Positions 55,430-64,000 of a DNA stretch of 64,000 bases are shown piece by piece. Within the stretch, counting starts at the first letter, position 1. The number at the start of each line of letters is the position of its first letter. Location of the stretch: NCBI GenBank assembly GCA_025201345.1, contig JAIXMG010000037.1, positions 310,001 to 374,000 on the forward strand, read 5' to 3'. The notes under the pieces were generated by a model. The model was given only the letters and a program-made list of their open reading frames with translations, was not told where the DNA came from and made no database searches. The translations under genes and the position numbers were made by a program. Source of the stretch: Thamnidium elegans. Taxonomy: Eukaryota > Mucoromycota > Mucoromycetes > Mucorales > Mucoraceae.

Positions 55430-55976
55430 TGTGATATTAACGGTTATAAAATAAAAGTTATATCAAAAAATAAAATAAAAAAGTAAAGTAACTAGATAAT
55501 TATCAGACTAAGAATAGATTGTCATTTTTATTAATGAAAAAGTGTGTGCCTTATATACATATTATGGGTTGAATAAACGCTTATCATTAATGTGAAACTT
55601 GGACAGTTTCAACGAGACATTAATGAATGAGCAATTTGGAAAGATAAATAGATTCTTTTAGAAGGTCAATTACAATAGCAGCAATGCGTATTATGTTTCT
55701 AATTGGCTTCTTTAACAAAAGACGTAAGATAGAGGCTTGTTGATTATAAATAATGTGACAATTATTTATGTAAACCAGTTATCTTCTGTTTGTCAAGAGT
55801 TTAAGCAGTCTTCTAGTTTTATGATCAAAGCGATAGAACAATAGAATATATCTGAGATTAATTTGTAAATAAATACTGTGATTTGTGTATAGCTTATGTA
55901 AGTGACATATGAGGATATGACTTGTATAAGTATATATAAATTAGTATTTATTGAAATATAATACGTAGATATAACA
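55430..55976 (-). repeat. Divergent R-family LTR joining elements X and Y
   Basis: 547 bp, TGTGATATTAACGG...GATATAACA, aligned along its length with the R LTR but clearly diverged. Flanks TGGAT and GCATA do not match. One side is the Gag start of Y and the other is the RNase H of X, two different genes. Confidence 0.85.
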
Positions 55977-58098
55977 GCATACAGTTCTAATTCATTAATC
56001 CATCTTATCAGACGACTAGGTGGGTTCTCTTTTGATCTAAAATACTCCAAAGGAAGGTGGTCCGAATATACGGTATATCCTTTAGGACAGCCATCAACGT
56101 AACAACGCCAGGTACGTAAAGCATGTAAAATTCCGAGTAATTCCCTTTCTTGCGCAGGTAATTTAGTTTCCGAGTCAGCATATTTTTTTGATTCAAAACA
56201 AAGTGGATGCCAAGGTAAGGAAGGATCATCATCAGGTTGCAGGAGCACCGATCCGCAACCTCGATCAGAAGCATCAACTTCTATTCTAAAAGGCTTGTCC
56301 ATACGAACTACTTGAAGTACAGGACTTGATGATAACAATTGTTTTAACCTATCAAAACTATTTTGGCAGTCACTAGTCCAAACAATTGGTCTCGTTTTTA
56401 TGCCTGTCCCTCTTGTTAAATCTGTTAACGGCGCAGCAATCGACGCGAAGTCTTTTATAAACCTTTTATAAAATTGTGCAAACCCAATGAATTGGCGAAC
56501 TTTTTGTACATTCTTCATTCGTGGCCAATTTTGAACTACTTTCACCTTTTCAGGACTTGGAGAAATACCATGAGCAGTAATCTTGAAACCAATAAAAGTT
56601 AACTCTTGTTTTCCAAATTCACACTTTTTCAAATTAGCAATCAGTTTTTCTTTTTTTAGTACGTTTAAGATCTGTCGAACATGGACTTTGTGTTCTTCAA
56701 GTGTTTTACTAAAAATAAGAATATCATCAAGATATACAATAGTTGTTTTATCAATATAGTCACCAAGAATCTTATTCATTAAAGATTGGAACACAGGTGG
56801 GGCATTACAAAGACCAAATGGCATTACCAACCAAGAGTACTGACCGTACCTAGTATTAAAAGCTGTTTTTGGAACATCATCCGGATGTATTCTAGTTTGA
56901 TGGTAACCACTACGTAAATCCAAACTTGTAAAATAACGTGCACCACTCATTTTGTCTAAACATTCATCAATTCTAGGTATACTTGAGCTATTACGAATCG
57001 ACAGTTTATTCAAAGATCGATAATTAATACACATTCGAAGGCTTCCAGGTTTATTTGATCCAGGATCAGGCTTCTTACGAACAAAAAGAACACCAGCGCC
57101 CCATGGGGAAGAACTAGGTTTAATTAAGCCTAAACGAAGTAATTCAGTTAGTTGTTTTTTTAGTTCGTCTAATTCTAATGGACTCATTTTGTAGGGAGGA
57201 CGGGGAACAGGATTAGCATCGCCAGTATCAATTAAATGGTGCACACCGCGATCAGGAGGGAGGCCAGGTAGCTCTTCTTTAAACACACTGGAAAACTCTT
57301 GTACTAATTGATCCCAATATTCAGTAGTTTGTAGCTTTGGATTTTTATACTTGTCATCCTCATCATTGGATTTAATAAAAAAGAGGAAACTTTCGCCACC
57401 TTTTTTTATGATACGATCAGCTTGTTTATGGCTAATAAGGTAACTAAGTTTTGGAATAGAATGTGAATGTTTTTTTATATTTGTACATGGTTGTAGTTTG
57501 ACACGTCCATTATTTAAATACCAAGTATCATTTTCCCAATCAGGAGATGGTTGTGTTTGTTTTAACCAGGATCGGCCAAGAATAAGATCAAACTTGGTGG
57601 GAAAGACAAAAGCAGTGATCTTGTTACAAACACCATTCAACGTAATATCCATTTCAACCTTGTATTCAATTTGCGATATGTTCCCACTAGCGGTTTCAAC
57701 TTGTCGATTATTCACGGGAATAAGTCGTTTGTTATGTACGGATTGGATTACATGAGGAGACACATAATTTTCGCTTGCGCCTGAGTCAATGAGAATTTGG
57801 ATTTTTTGATCATGGTAGGAAGCAGGATAAAGTGGGAGAGTAGTGGCAATAGCATTTAATTCATCATTCAGTGATTTTGGATATAAAATAGGCAGTGTTT
57901 CAACAACTACATCTTGAGTCTGGAATTTACTTTCAATTATAGTTTGAGTAGGAAAAGGGTTTGGAGTCAGTGTAGGGTATTGGTTACTATCAAGTGAAAT
58001 AGCATTAGAATAGAGGTCAAAATCAATTAAATTTTTATTGTTATCAGGAAAATTGTCATCATTATCTGATTCAAGTAGTTGAACTTCCTGTTCTTCAA
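55977..58098 (-). pseudogene. Ty3 element X: protease, RT, RNase H
   Basis: Read from 58098 down: VVEEQEVQLLESDNDDN linker, protease ILIDSGASENYVSPHV, RSWLKQTQPSPDW, RT (MCINYRSLNKLS, SLDLRSGYHQTRIH, PFGLCNAPPVFQSLM, YLDDILIFSKT), RNase H (EVDASDRGCGSVLLQ...ERELLGILHALRTW...YSDHLPLEYF). It is cut at RWINELELYA by the LTR at 55430-55976, so integrase is missing. Pol is in the -1 frame to Gag, with no obvious slippery heptamer, so a single-base loss near 58100 is likelier than programmed shifting. Confidence 0.88.
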
Positions 58099-58426
58099 CT
58101 ACGTTGAGTGAAAATCCTTCTTGTAATGTTGATCATCTAATCTCTTGATGTCTAATAACCTAGTTCGACAATTTCTTTTCAAATGCCCAGTTTTATGACA
58201 ATAGTAACAAGAACCAGTAGAACCACCAGAATTATTACGAGAATAATTGTTAGGACGATAGCTTCTTTCGCGAGAGTAACCGGAAGAGTTTTGAGTACGG
58301 GAATAACCAGGAGAGGATTGATTACGAGAGTAATTGTTGTTAAACCTTGAGTTTGATCTTTGATAATTTCTATCATCAATTGCATCAAGATCCATTGGAT
58401 CATCAACCACTCGTTGTTTGGGACGT
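58099..58426 (-). pseudogene. Ty3 element X: Gag, C-terminal part
   Basis: RPKQRVVDDPMDLDAIDDRN, then SRNQSSPGYSR-type repeats and a CCHC knuckle CYYCHKTGHLKRNC, ending DFHST and stop. It continues the Gag of 59078-59693 across solo LTR S3. Confidence 0.85.
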
Positions 58427-59077
58427 TGTTGAGGATGCTTATACCATAGTCACTTATATCATTATATAATACCGAATATATATCTTTTTTATACATACGT
58501 ATATCTTTATGTAAATACTTGTAAATAAGACTAGCATGATTGTCCCACATTACTTCACCAAGATTTAATATTACAGTTGTAAGCAGTATATGTTTATTTT
58601 TCATTATCATTTATTATTATCTTATTAATAGTTTAACATGACAAGAGTATATCTTACCTTGCATGAATATAATAATTCTATATCAAGTGAAACTTAATCC
58701 AATGGTTACATATCTATCTCAGCTATCAAGAGTAATCCTTTATCCTGTCTCACACTGATCCAATAATATGATCAGGAAATCTTTCTAGAAAAAAGAATAA
58801 CTTGATCGAAATCAATAGAATAATTCAGTAACGAATAATATAATGTAATTGATATCAGGAACTTTCCATTATGATTTATATCCTTGTTTTTACTAGATAT
58901 GTCAATGATATGAATGATACCCATGTTATAATTATCGATACCAAAATACTATAAATATAGGTTGAACTTTAGTTTAATCATCTTTGTCTTTTTCTGAAAA
59001 TAAAACCCCTATACAAAGTTTTCACAATACTTGTATTTGCCTTCCCTTCTTTTACCTTATTATCCCCGTTCTAAACA
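58427..59077 (+). repeat. Solo LTR (family S3) in X
   Basis: 651 bp, TGTTGAGGATGC...GTTCTAAACA, target duplication GACGT (58422-58426 and 59078-59082). Inverted relative to 36620-37248. Contains a TATAAATATAGG promoter-like stretch. Confidence 0.92.
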
Positions 59078-59693
59078 GACGTAAGTTTGAAGTAGAATTA
59101 TTAAACGAGTCTTCTTCATGTTGAGCACTATCAAAAGCTAAGGCGGCATGAATAGCTTCTTTTAACGTATTTGCTTCATATTGTCTAATGTGAGAACGCA
59201 TTTGTTTACTTATTAAACCTCGGACAAACTTGTCACAACCTTCATCATCAGTCATTCCAGGGATAGCCAATTTAATATCCATAAAATTGTTAATATAAGT
59301 TACCAGATCACCTGTCTGTTTTAATACAGCTAAACGATCACGAGCAATTCTAACAGAATTGTCAGGCCTAAAAAATTCAGTAATTAATCTCTTCAATTCA
59401 AACCACGCAGTAGGGGCTTCGTCAGTTAATTCAATGGTTCTAAACCATGCGTCAGCTCTATCACGTAAAAGAGTAGTACCAAATAAGTAGCTTCTTTCAG
59501 TGTTCCACCCTTGAAAGTTTACATATCTTTCAACTGATCTAAACCACCCATCAATTAAAAGAGCATCTCTTGTACCATCATAAGTATTAGGTTCTTTTAC
59601 CCTAATTTGTTTGTTTTCAGTCATAGCCGTAGTGAACCTCTTGATAAGTTCAGCCATTTCATTATTGCTGTTATAGTCTTCTTTTCCTGTCAT
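59078..59693 (-). pseudogene. Ty3 element X: Gag, N-terminal part
   Basis: MTGKEDYNSNNEMAELIKRF...NTYDGTRDALLIDGWFRSVERYV...DRADAWFRTIEL...FFRPDNSVRIARDRLAVLKQTG...LAIPGMTDDEGCDKFVRGL. A typical Gag capsid domain, uninterrupted until solo LTR S3. Confidence 0.88.
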
Positions 59694-59700
59694 CTTGAGA

Positions 59701-59714
59701 ACCTGGTGCTACCA
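59701..59714 (-). other. X primer-binding site
   Basis: Coding strand TGGTAGCACCAGGT, two bases from the LTR; the same core as in U. Confidence 0.65.
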
Positions 59715-59716
59715 AA

Positions 59717-60000
59717 TGTAAGTTTTGTAATAGTATTTATAGTGATTTAAATGTAATTGATTCAACTCTCAGTGGTTAATCAATTAAGTAAGTAGTTATG
59801 TCAAATAGAAGATAATGTTTTATTAGTTATAGAGTGGGGGTATTTATAGTTAAGCGATATAATAGTATTAGTAATAAAGAATAAATATATATATAATGTG
59901 TAGTGTGATAATCATAAATATTTATAATAAGTGCATCCGTTTAATATTCGGTAAAGGTTTTAGTAATGATATGCGATATTGAAGAGGTGATCATTATTCA
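59717..60000 (-). repeat. X 5' LTR, tentative bounds
   Basis: Starts TGTAAGTTTTG next to the primer-binding site; the far end is guessed at a CA at 60000. No second copy in the window. Confidence 0.45.
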
Positions 60001-60312
60001 TTATTGCTTAGCCTTTTTCCTTCTTACGTAATTCCTAACGGATGGCACAAACTTCCTTTTCTGGATCTTAGTCTTCTTGAGTCTGAGCTCGATATCAACT
60101 GGGATGTCCATAGGGTCTTCGGCTGTAGTCGTACCAGCCGGATTGTTTCGGACCGAACTGTTGAGTTCCGGGGCATCCAAACCATCAGCGATTTTTAGGT
60201 TGACAAAAATGTCAGTACGAAAAATAGCATAAGCGTGGAAGAAGAAGAAGTGCCGGAGTTCATAAGTAAGTGGAATGCCAACAAGAAGCGGGTGTTCAAA
60301 CCTATTGGTCAC
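60001..60312 (-). other. Unclassified GC-richer segment with a 103-codon frame
   Basis: A frame on the minus strand contains TTAEDPMDIPVDIEL, recalling the DPMDL motif of the Gags nearby, and ends in a basic tail. The opposite strand has an equally protein-like stretch, VEEEEVPEFISKWNANKKRV then a Lys/Arg end. Base composition is less AT-rich than both flanks. I cannot say which strand, if either, codes. Confidence 0.3.
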
Positions 60313-60336
60313 AGGAACAAGAGGCGTAAGAAATCA

Positions 60337-60469
60337 TGTGAGGCCCCGTGAAATTGTAGAGTTTTAAATATTAGTTTATTCCCTAAATAATAAAATCAAT
60401 CTTTCTTCTCCTTAAAAATTAACAACTGTTTGCTTAGTGGCATTTCATTACGCCCCTAAGGAACCGACA
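60337..60469 (+). repeat. Z 5' LTR, short
   Basis: Begins TGTGAGGCCCCG and ends CCGACA, directly before a TGGTAGCAC primer-binding site. Only 133 bp; the 3' copy is outside the window, so the start is inferred. Confidence 0.5.
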
Positions 60470-60470
60470 T

Positions 60471-60483
60471 TGGTAGCACTTTC
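60471..60483 (+). other. Z primer-binding site
   Basis: TGGTAGCACTTTC, one base after the LTR end; shares TGGTAGCAC with X and U. Confidence 0.6.
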
Positions 60484-60801
60484 TGAAAGATCAAGTTATA
60501 TTATTGATTAGCCTAGTTGAGCTTTGTGTTATTTTTACTGCCAAGAAGAGCTTAGTTATATTATTTTCTCACAGCCTAGAGGAGCTTTTATATTTTTAGC
60601 AAGGACAACATTACTGATTCCGAAGACTAACGGTGAAGAATCAAGTTTTAACTACATAACACGTTTATCAAAATAGTTATTGAAAAAGCGTTTTAAAAAA
60701 AAAAAACAAGAGAACACTTTTTCCCTTTTCAAACAAAACAAAACCTATTTTTTTTTTTTTTTTTTTTCTCGCGTTCTCCCTTAAAAAAAAAAAAAAAAAA
60801 A
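60484..60801 (+). other. Z leader
   Basis: Untranslated leader with repeated GCCTAG-GAGCTTT-like units near 60508 and 60571, and long T and A runs just before the start codon. Confidence 0.5.
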
Positions 60802-63800
60802 ATGGACGCGTCTCAACTTGCAGAGATAGCAAGGCAGGTAGCTCTTATTTCTGGTCAAGGTCAACAAGCTGCCCCCCCTATTCGTCTTACTCAACCTGAT
60901 GTATATAAAGGTGTCCGTGATGCCATGGTTATTGATAGCTGGATTCGTTCTATCGAACGTTATCGTACCTTTTACAATATGAACGAAAATCAAACTTATT
61001 TGTACGCGACAACATTATTGAGGGAGCGTGCAGATGCTTGGTTTAGTGTATTGGAACAGAGGGAAAATCATCCTGAAGATTGGTCTACTTTTAAGAGACT
61101 TTTAAAAGAAAAATTCAGACCTGATAATGCTGACTTGGTTGCTCGTGATCATCTTGCGGTTATTGCTCAAAGTACTTCTGTTGATGCATACGTACAAGAA
61201 TTTATGGATGTCTGTATCTTACTCCCGGATCTAACAGAGGATGAACGGTGTGATCGTTTTATGCGTGGTCTTCGTTCAGATAATCTTCGTGCTGAATTGC
61301 GTAATATTAGTAAAGAAGCTCGTTCTATTGAATTGTTCTACAGAACAGCTTTATCTTATGAAGCTGCTCGTTATCCTCAAAGTTATCGTCCCCCATCTTA
61401 TTTGTCTCGTAATGCTAACTCTGCTGCTGTATCCTCAGATACGTCTTCTGCTGGACCTACTCCTATGGAGTTGGATGCAATTCAACAACGCGGTGGTTAT
61501 AGTCGTAATCGTGGTGGTTTCAATACTCGTGGCGGTTCCAATAATCGTGGTAACTTTAATAATAATCGTGGTGTTTATAACCGTAATCGTGGAGGCGGTT
61601 TTAATAATCGTCGAGGTTCAAGTACTGGTTCTTCAAATATTGAATGTCATTATTGTCATCGAATTGGTCACTACTATTACAATTGCTCTTCTCGTAGAGA
61701 GGATATTGCTAGAAATGATCAACTTCATTTCAACAAGACTGGTAGTAATAATGTCAATCGTGGGAATGCATTCCTATTAGATTCTCCTCCCTCACCATCT
61801 GATTCTAATATTAATAATATGGATCCTAGTAATAATAATACTATCAATAAAGATATGAATGATAATTACCACTACTCTCATGATCTTATTAAAACAGTAA
61901 AAGTTGAGGACGAATCATCCAGTGTCGACATACCTGTGATCCAAGAACTGATACCCGTGGTTCCACCTACAGCAGATATTGTTCATTTGGATGAATTGAA
62001 TAGCTCATCATCTGCTGGTTCTCTTCCTTTGTATAGTGGCACAATTATTTCCAAAACGGGCGAAGAAATTAATGTCAATATCTTGTTCGATAACGGTGCA
62101 AGTGAATCGTATATTTCTTCTACTGTGGCTAGTGCTGTTGATGGTATCCACGAGTCAGTATCCGATAGAGAAGTCGAAACAGCTGGTGGTCTGGTGAATA
62201 AGATCGATACGAAAGTAAAATTTGTATTAAACCTTCAAGGTCATGTTAGTGATATAGTTGGATTTGTCTTCGATACAAAGTTTGATATTATTTTAGGCCG
62301 CTCTTGGTTTAAAATCCATGAACCTCAAGCTGATTGGCGTCGTGATACTTGGACATTGAATTGCTGCTTACAGAGTTCTTGTGATAGAGTTGTTCTGTCT
62401 CCTAATACTAATGATTATGAGGTTATTGAATCATCAGCATGTGATACTACTAGTAAAAATGATTTGTTTTTTATCATGTCAAAGAAACAAGTAGACAAGT
62501 CAATCAGGAGAGGTGCAGAATGCTGTTGGATCTATGTAACTGAAGATGGTCAAATTCAACAAGACACTACTAGTTCTCAAGATGATAAAGACTATTGGGA
62601 AAAGCTAACAAGCCAGTATGAATCAGTGTTTCAAGATGAATTACCCGGATTGCCTCCAGATCGTAATTTTTCGCACATTATTGATACAGGTACAGCTAAA
62701 CCAGTTAATAGGCAGCCTTTTAGGATGAGCCCAGCGGAATTGGATGAATTGCACAAGCAATTAAAGTTGTTGTTATCTCTCAAGCTTATCCAACCGAGTT
62801 CATCTCCTTGGGGAGCTCCTACTTTATTGGTCAGAAAAAAAGATAAGTCTTTACGTCTTTGTATAGATTATCGTTGTATAAACAAGCTTACGGTTCGTAA
62901 CAATACTCCCTTACCACGTATTGACGAGTGCCTTGACAGGCTTCAAGGATCATCTTATTTTACAACATTGGATTTGAAGTCAGGGTATCATCAGATCCGA
63001 ATCCACAAAGATGATGTACCTAAAACAGCATTTAATACACGGTATGGGAAATTCGAATTTCTGGTACTTCCCTTCGGACTTTCAAATTCGTCACCTAGCT
63101 TCCAAACATGGATGAACTCCATATTAGGTAGTTGCATTGATCGTTTTGCTCTTGTATATTTAGACGATGTTTGTATCTATAGTAAAACGGCAGAAGATCA
63201 CAAGAAACATGTTAAAGAAGTATTAGATATTTTTAAGAAAGAAGGATTAGTTGTCAACAAGAAGAAATGTTGTTTTGGTAAACGTGAACTGGAATTTTTA
63301 GGTTATCGTATAACTGCTGCTGGTATACTTCCCTCGCCGTTGAAGATACAAGCTATTAAAGATTGGCCTCGTCCTGTTAACGTACAAGAAATTCGTCAGT
63401 TTGTTGGTCTTGCGCAACATTATCGTCGTTTTTGTCCAAATTTTAGTACTATTGCAGCACCTCTTACTAAGCATACTCAAGGTTCAGGTCATAAGAAACG
63501 TACAATAGAATGGGATCAAGAAAGTGAAATTAGTTTCAATAAGATCAAAGAGTTGCTTACTTCTGCTCCTGTATTAAGATTACCTGATATGTCAAAGCAC
63601 TTTAGAATTGAGACGGATGCAAGCGATTTCGGTATCGGAGCGGTTCTCCTTCAGAAGGACAGTAATACTTCTAATTGGTTACCTATTGCATATGAGTCAA
63701 AAAAACTCTCTAATGCGGAACAAAAGTATCCGGCACAAGAGCGCGAGTTGTTAGGCATTTTACATGCGTTACGTACGTGGCGATGTTTTATTGAAGGATC

Positions 63801-64000
63801 CCCTGGAGGTTATACCGTTTTTTCGGATCATAAACCCTTGGTATATTTCAAATCTCAGAATAAACCTACACCTCGTCTTGTTCGTTGGATTGCAGATTAC
63901 GAATTGTTTTCTCCTAATATCGAATACAAGCCCGGAAAAGAAAATGATCTCGCTGATGCTCTTTCAAGAAAATCTGATTTGAAGATTCAAAGTGAACAGT
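60802..64000 (+). CDS. Z Gag-Pol polyprotein (Ty3/gypsy), runs off the window
   Basis: Open from ATG at 60802 to the edge (1,066 codons), Gag and Pol in one frame. Order: Gag capsid (YKGVRDAMVIDSWIRSIERY...RADAWFSVLEQ...FRPDNADLVARDHLAVIAQ...DERCDRFMRGL), TPMELDAIQ, RG-rich stretch, CCHC knuckle near 283 (CHYCHRIGHYYYNC). Protease near 430 (ILFDNGASESYIS, with DNG instead of DSG/DTG), then RT (LCIDYRCINKL, TLDLKSGYHQIRIH, LPFGLSNSSPSFQ, YLDD near 788, followed by VCIYSKT). RNase H lies near 938 (ETDASDFGIGAVLL...ERELLGILHALRTW...SDHKPLVYF), ending in KPGKENDLADALSRK. Integrase should follow outside. It is the only open long frame of the X/Y/U group here. Confidence 0.92.
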   Translation, partial: MDASQLAEIARQVALISGQGQQAAPPIRLTQPDVYKGVRDAMVIDSWIRSIERYRTFYNMNENQTYLYATTLLRERADAWFSVLEQRENHPEDWSTFKRLLKEKFRPDNADLVARDHLAVIAQSTSVDAYVQEFMDVCILLPDLTEDERCDRFMRGLRSDNLRAELRNISKEARSIELFYRTALSYEAARYPQSYRPPSYLSRNANSAAVSSDTSSAGPTPMELDAIQQRGGYSRNRGGFNTRGGSNNRGNFNNNRGVYNRNRGGGFNNRRGSSTGSSNIECHYCHRIGHYYYNCSSRREDIARNDQLHFNKTGSNNVNRGNAFLLDSPPSPSDSNINNMDPSNNNTINKDMNDNYHYSHDLIKTVKVEDESSSVDIPVIQELIPVVPPTADIVHLDELNSSSSAGSLPLYSGTIISKTGEEINVNILFDNGASESYISSTVASAVDGIHESVSDREVETAGGLVNKIDTKVKFVLNLQGHVSDIVGFVFDTKFDIILGRSWFKIHEPQADWRRDTWTLNCCLQSSCDRVVLSPNTNDYEVIESSACDTTSKNDLFFIMSKKQVDKSIRRGAECCWIYVTEDGQIQQDTTSSQDDKDYWEKLTSQYESVFQDELPGLPPDRNFSHIIDTGTAKPVNRQPFRMSPAELDELHKQLKLLLSLKLIQPSSSPWGAPTLLVRKKDKSLRLCIDYRCINKLTVRNNTPLPRIDECLDRLQGSSYFTTLDLKSGYHQIRIHKDDVPKTAFNTRYGKFEFLVLPFGLSNSSPSFQTWMNSILGSCIDRFALVYLDDVCIYSKTAEDHKKHVKEVLDIFKKEGLVVNKKKCCFGKRELEFLGYRITAAGILPSPLKIQAIKDWPRPVNVQEIRQFVGLAQHYRRFCPNFSTIAAPLTKHTQGSGHKKRTIEWDQESEISFNKIKELLTSAPVLRLPDMSKHFRIETDASDFGIGAVLLQKDSNTSNWLPIAYESKKLSNAEQKYPAQERELLGILHALRTWRCFIEGSPGGYTVFSDHKPLVYFKSQNKPTPRLVRWIADYELFSPNIEYKPGKENDLADALSRKSDLKIQSEQ

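Noticed and set aside
58090..58110. Programmed -1 frameshift in X
   Set aside because: The offset is -1 but no X XXY YYZ heptamer is present near the Gag end, and relatives Y and Z have fused frames, so a base loss is simpler.
61241..61780. 179-codon hydrophobic frame rich in Val/Ile
   Set aside because: Shadow of the Z Gag RG-rich and Asn-rich region in another frame.

Overview
The window looks like a gene-poor, repeat-rich stretch of an AT-rich fungal genome, most likely an early-diverging fungus of the Mucoromycota. Evidence: short spliced introns (GT...AG, about 50-90 bp), an Mlc1/Cdc4-type myosin light chain, an APSES plus ankyrin cell-cycle factor, a tRNA-Lys, and many Ty3/gypsy, Tc1, Merlin and CACTA-type elements. 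The genus is inference.

Bases 1-8100 are ordinary host sequence with four spliced genes: myosin light chain (179-976, +), p24/emp24 cargo receptor (3032-3736, +), L-2-hydroxyglutarate dehydrogenase (4353-6037, +) and an Mbp1-like APSES factor (6165-8086, -). A decayed Tc1 copy (1500-2872) lies between the first two. The only other clear host gene is tRNA-Lys(TTT) at 38122-38194.

From 8.6 kb to the end the DNA is nested transposons. Names used here: U (Ty3 remnant, 11275-20654, -), V (Ty3 remnant, 32117-36379, -), Y (Ty3 remnant, 42909-55429, -), X (Ty3 remnant, 55977-59716, -) and Z (Ty3 element with an open Gag-Pol frame, 60337 to beyond the edge, +). Into U and Y are inserted two same-length, apparently identical 6,630-bp chromodomain retrotransposons, R1 (12862-19491, TSD CCACC) and R2 (45192-51821, TSD GAGAT). 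Each has 543-bp LTRs and one intact 1721-codon Gag-Pol frame. Solo LTRs with clean 5-bp duplications lie at 12182-12604, 29567-32024, 34267-34809, 36620-37248, 52029-52886 and 58427-59077. Two further LTRs of the R family (10064-10616 and 55430-55976) have unmatched flanks and join unrelated sequences, as expected for LTR-LTR recombination.

DNA transposons: a Tc1 element spans 21241-29562. Its transposase is split by P1 (22105-28835), a complete-looking CACTA/Plavaka-like element with an eight-exon transposase (-) and a divergent three-exon gene of unknown function (+). P2 (29939-31536) is a deletion derivative of a relative, with TSD CTT; its empty site is preserved in the sister LTR at 52398. 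P3 (19778-19926) is a 149-bp CACTA-tipped MITE. A Merlin (IS1595/ISXO2-type) element occupies 38762-42626 with a 9-bp TSD. The most notable items are the two-gene P1 with its P2 derivative, the Merlin element, the recent twin chromoviruses, and a canonical -1 slippery site at the gag/pol junction of V. All coordinates and splice sites were read by eye.
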